From NCBI RefSeq assembly GCF_002844575.1, contig NZ_PIQO01000014.1, forward strand, positions 1 to 64,000: 64,000 nt of DNA, in the 5' to 3' direction. Positions 55,234 through 64,000 of the stretch are shown here, one piece after another. The position numbers and the translations under genes were made by a program. This stretch comes from Heyndrickxia camelliae (GTDB taxonomy: Bacteria > Bacillota > Bacilli > Bacillales > Bacillaceae_C). Position 1 is the stretch's first letter. The number at the start of each line of letters is the position of its first letter. The notes beneath the pieces were generated by a model. It searched no databases. It had not been told where the DNA came from and saw nothing but the letters and a program-made list of their open reading frames with translations.

Positions 55234-55662
55234 ATGGATTTTAAGAATTATCTCAAAACAAAAAGAGAGGAAAAAAAACTATCAATGAACAAGCTTGGTG
55301 AATTATCTGGCGTTTCAGCTATGTATATTTCACAAATTGAAGGGGGGAGACGAGTAACGCCGTCACCAAAAATAATAGAAAAATTGGCAGAAGGTTTAAA
55401 TGAACCATACGAGGATTTAATGATGGTAGCAGGATATATTCCTGCGGAGGATCATATCGTGGAATTACGAAGAAGCATACAAGGGGAAAACATTGAAACT
55501 CGTAACCCAATGCCACCAGAGGCAGAAGAAGAAGGAGAAGAACAATTTGATCTTGATTATATATTAGATTCCAATCACAAGATATTTTCTCAGGACAGGC
55601 TTCTAACTAGTGAAGAAGTAACAAAAATAAAAAGGATAATTGAAATCATGTTAAAGGATTGA
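55234..55662 (+). CDS. Xre-family repressor of the island
   Basis: A 142-residue repressor. The HTH_3 domain is LSMNKLGELSGVSAMYISQI with EGGRRVTPSPKIIEKLAEGL (about 15-55). The C-terminus is acidic (PEAEEEGEEQFDLDYILDSN) and has no ImmA/LexA protease site. It would keep the leftward replication operon silent, the role of Stl in staphylococcal islands, and be removed by a phage protein or other signal. The ATG at 55234 follows AAAGGGAGTG. Confidence 0.85.
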   Translation: MDFKNYLKTKREEKKLSMNKLGELSGVSAMYISQIEGGRRVTPSPKIIEKLAEGLNEPYEDLMMVAGYIPAEDHIVELRRSIQGENIETRNPMPPEAEEEGEEQFDLDYILDSNHKIFSQDRLLTSEEVTKIKRIIEIMLKD

Positions 55663-55678
55663 AAGGGGAAAAAACAGC

Positions 55679-56836
55679 ATGGCAAACTTCAGAAAACTTG
55701 CTAGTGGGAAATGGCAAGCACGTGTTCATAAAGATGGTAAATTAGTAAGCCTTGGTACATTCAGAACAAAAAAGGAAGCTGAAATTGAAGCGGCAAAGGT
55801 TGAGGAAAGAAAATATTATGGACAAACAATAAATGATCGAAATATGCTTTTTGATGAAGTTGTGAAAGATTGGCTTGAACATAAAAACGCTAATGTAAAG
55901 GAATCAACATTTGTACAGCTTGAAGTAATTATAAGGAATCACGTTTTGCCCACTTTTGGACACAAAAAAATCATGATGATCCACAGACCTGAAATAAAAA
56001 GATGGATTGCAAAATTTGGTGAGCTTGATGAAAACGGAAAAGAAAAATATTCATTTGGCTCAAGGCTAAAATATCTTTCTGTTATGAAAAGCATCCTACA
56101 TTATGCTGTTCATGAACTTGATGTGCTAGAAAAAAATCCGGCAGATAAATTAAAAGTTCCTATACAAGATTCTGTTGCTATAAAAAAGGAAAAAGTAAAA
56201 TATTTCAGCCTTAAAGAATTAAATCGCTTATTAGATTTTATGAAAACATACAAGCATCAGCGTTTTCCGGAATATCAGCTTTACTACACCTTAATGCTTT
56301 TCTTAAGCAAAACCGGCTTGAGAATTTCTGAAGCATTGGCTTTAAGATGGGAAGATGTTGATGGTGATAAAATAAGCATTAACAAACAAACAAGCCGTGA
56401 TGATAATAATAAAGTGAAACTAACAACTTTAAAAAACGCTTCATCTTATCGAATAATTAAAATTGAACCTGACGTAATACGTGAATTGAAGAAGTTTAAA
56501 ATGAAGCAAAATGAATTGATATTAGGAAATCCAAGGTTTCGCAAAAACGAAGATGGTATTATCTTTCAAAATTATAACGGTCATTATTTAACACCTTCTA
56601 TCATCCGTGAAACAATGCAGGATTATTGTAAAAAAGCCGGAGTTGAATATAAAGGCACACATGGTTTTAGACATACACATGCTGTTCTGCTTCTTGAATC
56701 AGGTGTAAGCCTTAAATATGTATCAAATCGATTGGGGCATAAAACCATCAAAACAACAGCTGATACTTATCTTGATATTACTGAAAAAATAGAAGAAGAC
56801 GAACTTCAAAAGTTCGCCTCCTACACTAAAAGATAA
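55679..56836 (+). CDS. Tyrosine site-specific integrase
   Basis: A 385-residue integrase. An N-terminal arm-binding domain (GKWQARVHKDGKLVSLGTFR, about 10-40) and a core-binding SAM-like domain (about 55-155) precede the catalytic domain. Catalytic residues are R215 in TGLRISEAL, H328 and R331 in HGFRHTH, H354 in LGHKTIKTT and Y364 in ADTYLDI. It lies 16 bases after the repressor and 88 bases before the sufB end that serves as attachment site. Confidence 0.95.
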   Translation: MANFRKLASGKWQARVHKDGKLVSLGTFRTKKEAEIEAAKVEERKYYGQTINDRNMLFDEVVKDWLEHKNANVKESTFVQLEVIIRNHVLPTFGHKKIMMIHRPEIKRWIAKFGELDENGKEKYSFGSRLKYLSVMKSILHYAVHELDVLEKNPADKLKVPIQDSVAIKKEKVKYFSLKELNRLLDFMKTYKHQRFPEYQLYYTLMLFLSKTGLRISEALALRWEDVDGDKISINKQTSRDDNNKVKLTTLKNASSYRIIKIEPDVIRELKKFKMKQNELILGNPRFRKNEDGIIFQNYNGHYLTPSIIRETMQDYCKKAGVEYKGTHGFRHTHAVLLLESGVSLKYVSNRLGHKTIKTTADTYLDITEKIEEDELQKFASYTKR

Positions 56837-56843
56837 GGTCAAC

Positions 56844-56879
56844 TTGGCACGAATTTGGCACGCCACCAAGTTGGCACGA
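56844..56879 (+). repeat. Candidate integrase arm-type sites, right
   Basis: TTGGCACGA at 56844-56852, TTGGCACG at 56855-56862 and TTGGCACGA at 56871-56879, just after the integrase stop. They match the left set at 41542-41660. Confidence 0.65.
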
Positions 56880-56894
56880 TATAAAAACTCCTCA

Positions 56895-56922
56895 AACCTG
56901 CAATATATATAGGTTTTTTAGC
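56895..56922 (+). terminator. Terminator of the integrase gene
   Basis: AAACCT pairs with AGGTTT around an AT loop, followed by TTTT; it lies between convergent int and sufB. Confidence 0.65.
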
Positions 56923-56924
56923 TA

Positions 56925-56960
56925 TTAACCAATAGAACCTTCCATCTCAAACTTGATAAG
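56925..56960 (-). repeat. sufB 3' end used as right attachment site
   Basis: The last 36 bases of sufB ([11 protein letters not shown]-stop), matched by degenerate copies at 41494-41532 and 40949-40981. The strictly shared block is ACCTT[C/G]CAT. Confidence 0.75.
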
Positions 56961-58322
56961 GCGGTTCATTTCTACCGCATATTCCATAGGAAGTTCTTTT
57001 GTAAATGGCTCGATAAAGCCCATAACAATCATTTCTGTTGCTTCTTGTTCTGATACACCACGGCTCATAAGATAGAAGAGTTGTTCTTCTGATACTTTTG
57101 ATACCTTAGCTTCATGCTCTAATGAGATATTATCGTTTAATATTTCATTATATGGAATAGTGTCAGAAGTAGATTGATTATCCATAATTAAAGTATCACA
57201 TTCAATATTTGCTCTTGCTCCATCTGCCTTACGTCCGAAATGAACAATCCCACGATACGTTACTTTTCCTCCGTGTTTTGAGATTGATTTAGACACGATA
57301 GTAGAAGAAGTATTAGGGGCTAAGTGCATCATTTTCGCACCCGCATCTTGGTGTTGGCCTTTCCCTGCGATTGCAATAGAAAGAGTCATACCACGAGCAC
57401 CCTCTCCTTTTAAAATAACGGCAGGATACTTCATTGTTAATTTCGAACCGATGTTACCGTCAATCCATTCCATTGTAGCATTTTCTTCGCATACAGCGCG
57501 TTTAGTAACTAAGTTATAAACGTTATTTGCCCAGTTTTGAATGGTTGTATAACGGCAATAAGCATTTTTCTTAATAATAATTTCCACTACGGCACTATGA
57601 AGAGAATTAGTTGTATAAACTGGTGCTGTACATCCTTCAACATAATGAACATGTGCACCCTCATCTACAATAATTAATGTACGTTCAAATTGTCCCATAT
57701 TCTCCGAGTTAATACGGAAATATGCTTGCAACGGAGTTTCAACCTTTACGCCTTTTGGAACATAAATAAATGATCCTCCTGACCAAACAGCTGAGTTAAG
57801 TGCAGCAAATTTGTTATCTGTCGGCGGAATTACTGTAGCCCAATGTTCACGGAAAATATCCTCATTTTCACGTAAAGCAGAATCTGTATCCTTGAAGATA
57901 ATACCCATTTTTTCAAGGTCTTCCTTCATATTATGGTAAACAACCTCAGATTCATATTGTGCAGAAACCCCTGCCAAATATTTTTGCTCTGCTTCAGGAA
58001 TTCCTAATTTATCAAAGGTATTTTTGATTTCCTCGGGTACTTCATCCCAAGTGCGTCCTTGTGCTTCTGATGGTTTTACATAATAAGTAATTTCATCAAA
58101 GTTTAATCCAGATAGGTCGCCGCCCCATTGTGGCATTGGTTTATTATAGAAATGTTCCAATGACTTGAGACGAAAATCTAACATCCATTGTGGTTCATTC
58201 TTCATTTTAGATATTTCTTCGACAATTTCACGTGTTAGCCCACGTTTAGAGCGGAATACCGAAACATCTTTATCGTGAAAGCCATATTTATAATCGCCGA
58301 TTTCAGGCATTTTCTTTGCCAT
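56925..58322 (-). CDS. sufB: Fe-S cluster assembly protein SufB
   Basis: A 465-residue scaffold component of the SufBCD complex. Recognised almost residue by residue from Bacillus SufB, including [20 protein letters not shown] and [21 protein letters not shown] use the ATG at 58322 ([15 protein letters not shown]), which gives the exact length of the B. subtilis protein. The insertion of the island leaves the C-terminus intact (MEGSIG), so the gene is functional. Last gene of the suf operon. Confidence 0.97.
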   Translation of the reverse strand: MAKKMPEIGDYKYGFHDKDVSVFRSKRGLTREIVEEISKMKNEPQWMLDFRLKSLEHFYNKPMPQWGGDLSGLNFDEITYYVKPSEAQGRTWDEVPEEIKNTFDKLGIPEAEQKYLAGVSAQYESEVVYHNMKEDLEKMGIIFKDTDSALRENEDIFREHWATVIPPTDNKFAALNSAVWSGGSFIYVPKGVKVETPLQAYFRINSENMGQFERTLIIVDEGAHVHYVEGCTAPVYTTNSLHSAVVEIIIKKNAYCRYTTIQNWANNVYNLVTKRAVCEENATMEWIDGNIGSKLTMKYPAVILKGEGARGMTLSIAIAGKGQHQDAGAKMMHLAPNTSSTIVSKSISKHGGKVTYRGIVHFGRKADGARANIECDTLIMDNQSTSDTIPYNEILNDNISLEHEAKVSKVSEEQLFYLMSRGVSEQEATEMIVMGFIEPFTKELPMEYAVEMNRLIKFEMEGSIG

Positions 58323-58331
58323 TTCCATCAT

Positions 58332-58557
58332 TCCTCCCTTACTTTATCTAGCTTCAAGTGAAATTGGCACTGCAAATTTCACCTTGCCTATCGGCTAACG
58401 GATTTTCTCCGTCTCCTCCCTACAATAAGTCAACATCAGTTGTAAATGGATGCTATTTTCACTTGTTCGTGAACTACCTTACTGTGTTTTCTTTATCTCA
58501 GTTAAAGACTACGAAATCCGTTCACCATTGTGCAAGGCACTTCCGCTTTTCGAAGTG
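58332..58557. repeat. Spacer between sufU and sufB with Bacillus-type repeat
   Basis: On the minus strand it holds GCACTTCGAAAAGCGGAAGT followed by GCCTTG near 58560-58535, and GCCGATAGGCAAGG with GAAGCTAGATA nearer sufB. These are diverged versions of a repeat common between Bacillus genes. They interrupt the operon but without a clear terminator. Confidence 0.45.
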
Positions 58558-61524
<2,967 letters not shown>

Positions 61525-61540
61525 GTTAATCCTCCTAACC

Positions 61541-62326
61541 TTAAGCTTCTTGGCCAACAGTTTCGTCTTCAATACCTAATTCATGCTTAATCCAATCGTA
61601 TCCTTCTGCTTCTAGGCGCTGAGCCAATTCAGGACCGCCGGATTTTACAACACGGCCTTGCATCATAACATGAACAAAGTCAGGAGTTATATAGTTAAGT
61701 AAACGTTGGTAGTGAGTGATGATTAGACAACCAAACTCACTGCTTCTCATTTCGTTGATACCTTTTGATACTACTTTCAAGGCATCGATATCTAATCCAG
61801 AGTCAATCTCATCAAGAATAGCTAGTTTTGGCTCAAGCATCATCAATTGAAGAATTTCATTGCGTTTTTTCTCTCCGCCTGAAAATCCTTCATTTAAATA
61901 ACGTTGTGCCATATCCGGATCCATTTCTAGAAATTCCATTTTTTTATCCAACTCACGAATAAATTTCATCAAAGAAATTTCATTGCCTTCTCCACGACGT
62001 GCATTGATTGCAGAACGTAAAAAGTCAGCATTTGTTACCCCAGCGATTTCGCTTGGATATTGCATCGCTAAGAAAAGACCTGCACGTGCGCGCTCATCTA
62101 CTTCCATTTCCAAAACATTTTCGCCATCTAAAGTGATGGAGCCTTGTGTGACTTCATATTTAGGATGACCCATTATCGCAGATGATAAAGTGGATTTACC
62201 AGTACCATTCGGACCCATGATTGCATGGATTTCTCCGCCTTTAATCTCTAAATTTACACCTTTTAAGATTTCTTTCCCTTCAATTTCAACATGAAGATCC
62301 TTAATAATTAACGTTGAACCTGCCAT
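61541..62326 (-). CDS. sufC: Fe-S assembly ATPase SufC
   Basis: A 261-residue ABC-type ATPase of the SufBCD complex. Walker A is GPNGTGKST (38-46), the signature is FSGGEKKRNEILQ, and Walker B is LAILDEIDSGLDID. It heads the operon sufC-D-S-U-B. GGAGGTATAATC precedes the ATG. Confidence 0.97.
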   Translation of the reverse strand: MAGSTLIIKDLHVEIEGKEILKGVNLEIKGGEIHAIMGPNGTGKSTLSSAIMGHPKYEVTQGSITLDGENVLEMEVDERARAGLFLAMQYPSEIAGVTNADFLRSAINARRGEGNEISLMKFIRELDKKMEFLEMDPDMAQRYLNEGFSGGEKKRNEILQLMMLEPKLAILDEIDSGLDIDALKVVSKGINEMRSSEFGCLIITHYQRLLNYITPDFVHVMMQGRVVKSGGPELAQRLEAEGYDWIKHELGIEDETVGQEA

Positions 62327-62661
62327 GATTATACCTCCGTTGTATATAAAAATTTCTACATCTCATTCTCAATCTATTCTCATTCTAATCTTATAACAAA
62401 TTAAAAGTAAAAACAACCAAGAACGATGATTAAAAAATATTGTAGTATATTACTCACAACATCTAATTTACCACGTATGTTTTACGTAATCAAAAGCTCT
62501 TTTCTTGAACATTATTGTTATGTAAATTTGTAATCATAATAAGTTCGTCATTCCACTTTCGATTAAACTTCTTTTACGTAAAAAGATGGCCTAAAATTAA
62601 AGCTTACCTAGGATAGTATCTTCAATACACAAAGCCATAACCGATACAAATATAGCCACAA

Positions 62662-62693
62662 GAAAGCCGGCGCTAAGAATGCCGGCTTTCTTT
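62662..62693. terminator. Strong terminator hairpin
   Basis: GAAAGCCGGC pairs with GCCGGCTTTC around GCTAAGAAT, with TTT or TTCTT flanks on either strand. Confidence 0.75.
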
Positions 62694-62695
62694 CA

Positions 62696-62857
62696 TTAAT
62701 TTATTCCAGTAGTTAATTTACGACCAAGGTCTGCTACAATTCGTTGGGAGTTAATATATTCCCTCTCTCTTTTTTTCTCAATTTGCATCCTTACTCCATG
62801 CTTTCGCTTGTACACTTCATAACCTACACCATGTGCACTGTGCAATGCTTTTTCCAT
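62696..62857 (-). CDS. Possible small basic protein or gene remnant
   Basis: An open frame ending directly before a terminator. It reads MEKALHSAHGVGYEVYKRKH, then GVRMQIEKKREREYINSQRI. The same frame is open for about 17 codons upstream of the ATG (RDWFIINSLKIKYTTD) but has no start there, so the gene may be 5'-truncated or frameshifted. Not recognised. Confidence 0.35.
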   Translation of the reverse strand: MEKALHSAHGVGYEVYKRKHGVRMQIEKKREREYINSQRIVADLGRKLTTGIN

Positions 62858-63067
62858 GTCAGTTGTGTACTTGATTTTAAGAGAGTTAATAATGAACCAA
62901 TCCCTTCTTTTTATTTACATTTTTCATGGTAACAAGAAAAACATGATAAAACAAAGTTGATTTTCTTCCATTATCTACACTAATCACTTCTGCGGCTCCA
63001 TAACAAATATTATATAGAAGGTATTCTTAAAAATTGTTCTAAATACTCCAATAAGGTGGATTGTATG

Positions 63068-63099
63068 CAAAAAATGCCCCGGGGCAACCCGGAGCATTA
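63068..63099 (-). terminator. Terminator of the met operon
   Basis: On the minus strand ATGCTCCGGG pairs with CCCGGGGCAT, followed by TTTTTTGC, after the metQ stop. Confidence 0.85.
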
Positions 63100-63111
63100 A
63101 CTGATCATGTA

Positions 63112-63945
63112 TTATTTTGCGGATACAGGTACAACTGCACCTTTCCATTCTTTTAAGATGAAGTCTTGAATTTCTTTTGAGTGTAATACGTCCACTAGCG
63201 TTTTGATTGCTTTTTTATTTTCGTCACCTTTGCGAACTGCAATTACATTCACATATGGTGAATTCTTTCCTTCAATAGCAATAGAATCTTTAAGAGGATT
63301 TAAACCTACATCAATTGCAAAGTTAGAATTAATAACTACTGCATCGCCTTCACCATGTTTATAAGCGGTTGTTAAGTATGCAGGATCATATTTATAGTCG
63401 AATTTAAGATGTTTTGGATTATCTACAATATCTTTAATAGTTGCTTTTGTTTTATCGACACCTGGCTTAAGTTTTATTAGCCCATTTGCTTCAAATAAAG
63501 ATAGAATTCTTCCGTGGTCTGCTACAGAATTACTCATTAAAATTTTTGCTCCATTTGGAAGGTCTTTTAGTGATTTATATTTTTTTGAATAGATTCCCAT
63601 CGGCTCAATGTGAATTCCACCAGCATTTGCAAATTTATAGCCATTGTCTTTCATTTGTTGTTCTAAATAAGGAATATGCTGAAAATAGTTTGCATCGAGT
63701 TCACCAGAATCTAATGCTTTATTTGGTATTACATAATCTGTATACTTTTCAATTTGCAAATCAATGCCTTTTTTCTTCAAAATCGGCTTTGCTTTTTCTA
63801 GAATTACAGCATGAGGTGTATTTGACGCACCTACAACTAATTTTGTAAGTTTGCTATCGCTATTACTAGATGAATTTTTCGAGCCGCATGCAGCTAGTGA
63901 AACAATTAATAAAGAAGCTATGAAAATACCTAACCATTTTTTCAT
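63112..63945 (-). CDS. metQ: Methionine-binding lipoprotein MetQ (NlpA family)
   Basis: A 277-residue lipoprotein that captures D- and L-methionine for the MetNPQ importer. Lipobox SLAAC follows an 18-residue signal. Typical segments are LVVGASNTPHAVILEKAKPI, LDSGELDANYFQHIPYLEQQ and NGAKILMSNSVADHGRILSL. AGGAGG precedes the ATG. It is the last gene of its operon; metN and metP should lie to the right. Confidence 0.93.
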   Translation of the reverse strand: MKKWLGIFIASLLIVSLAACGSKNSSSNSDSKLTKLVVGASNTPHAVILEKAKPILKKKGIDLQIEKYTDYVIPNKALDSGELDANYFQHIPYLEQQMKDNGYKFANAGGIHIEPMGIYSKKYKSLKDLPNGAKILMSNSVADHGRILSLFEANGLIKLKPGVDKTKATIKDIVDNPKHLKFDYKYDPAYLTTAYKHGEGDAVVINSNFAIDVGLNPLKDSIAIEGKNSPYVNVIAVRKGDENKKAIKTLVDVLHSKEIQDFILKEWKGAVVPVSAK

Positions 63946-63973
63946 TACTAAAACCTCCTAATAAATTTAACGT

Positions 63974-64000
63974 TTATCTAATTTTTTTGTTATAAAATCT
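63974..64000 (-). CDS. Partial: end of the upstream gene, likely metP
   Basis: The minus-strand frame entering at 64000 reads RFYNKKIR-stop and ends 28 bases before metQ. Position suggests the permease MetP. Too little sequence to prove it. Confidence 0.4.
   Translation of the reverse strand, partial: RFYNKKIR

Larger units (their letters stand above)
41494..56960. mobile_element. Integrated PICI-like island carrying a restriction-modification cassette
   Basis: About 15.4 kb bounded by copies of the sufB 3' end. Integrase and repressor run rightward at the right end. A divergent leftward operon encodes excisionase-like protein, primase/helicase, small phage proteins and a prohead protease. 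Between this operon and the left end lies a restriction-modification cassette. The size and order (int, repressor, xis, primase, packaging-related gene, cargo) agree with Gram-positive phage-inducible islands. There are no portal, terminase, tail, lysis or conjugation genes, so it is neither a complete prophage nor an ICE. Confidence 0.8.
62327..63111. other. 785-base spacer between sufC and metQ
   Basis: Apart from one possible small gene (62696-62857) and two terminators (62662-62693 and 63068-63099) I see no genes. The suf operon promoter should lie in 62330-62460, which is AT-rich, but I cannot pick out a clear -35/-10 pair. Confidence 0.5.

Noticed and set aside
63946-64000. SAM riboswitch (S-box) for the met genes
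   Set aside because: metQ is the distal gene; only 28 bases separate it from the previous gene, so any S-box would lie right of the window.

Overview
The window is low-GC, spore-former DNA from a member of the Bacillaceae. It holds a tricistronic gerA-type germinant receptor, KapB, YunB, LytH and a 3D-domain spore protein. Its gene order follows, in blocks, the yug-yui-yum-yut-yun-suf-met part of the Bacillus subtilis map (yugO-yugN-pgi, yugI, pepA-yuiC-yuiB-yuiA-ndh-yumC, yutM ... yutD-yutC, lytH-yunB-yunC-yunD-yunF, sufBUSDC, metQ). Sequence and content differ enough that it is not B. subtilis itself, and I do not assign a species. The far left edge looks like the leader of an rRNA operon read leftward.

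Layout. 0-4 kb: a DMT transporter, the bdbDC disulfide pair and tRNA-Ala. 4-12 kb: K+ channel, yugN, pgi, then a rocD-glutamate dehydrogenase pair divergent from a RocR-like activator that lacks the sigma-54 contact motif, with a rocA fossil between them, then yugI. 12-17 kb: small regulator, YhgE-type membrane protein, flavodoxin, cyclophilin, kapB, thioesterase. 17-22 kb: ger operon. 22-41 kb: the conserved pepA to yunF block, rich in Fe-S assembly factors (YutM, YutI), ferredoxin reductase and NADH dehydrogenase, sporulation proteins and small conserved proteins. Many starts here are TTG or GTG.

41-57 kb is a roughly 15.4-kb integrated element inserted at the 3' end of sufB. Its right part has the layout of a Gram-positive phage satellite (PICI-like): integrase and Xre repressor transcribed rightward; excisionase-like protein, primase/SF3 helicase, an iteron-type candidate origin, small phage proteins and an orphan ClpP-type prohead protease transcribed leftward. 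Its left part is a cargo module: a restriction-modification locus with two paralogous nucleases, an N6-adenine methyltransferase, an AlkA-like DNA glycosylase and a controller (C) protein, followed by a YolD-like protein and a DUF4238 protein. The promoter/operator of the C gene is duplicated, with identical spacing, ahead of the other nuclease, where the C gene itself is gone. Three copies of the sufB 3' end (about 40.95, 41.50 and 56.93 kb), an integrase fossil between the first two, and TTGGCACGA-type repeats beside two of them show repeated insertion at this site.

57-64 kb: the SUF Fe-S operon (sufC-D-S-U-B, leftward) and the methionine-binding lipoprotein metQ. The most unusual content is the C-controlled RM/glycosylase cassette on a satellite-like island; the degenerate RocR is a second point of interest.
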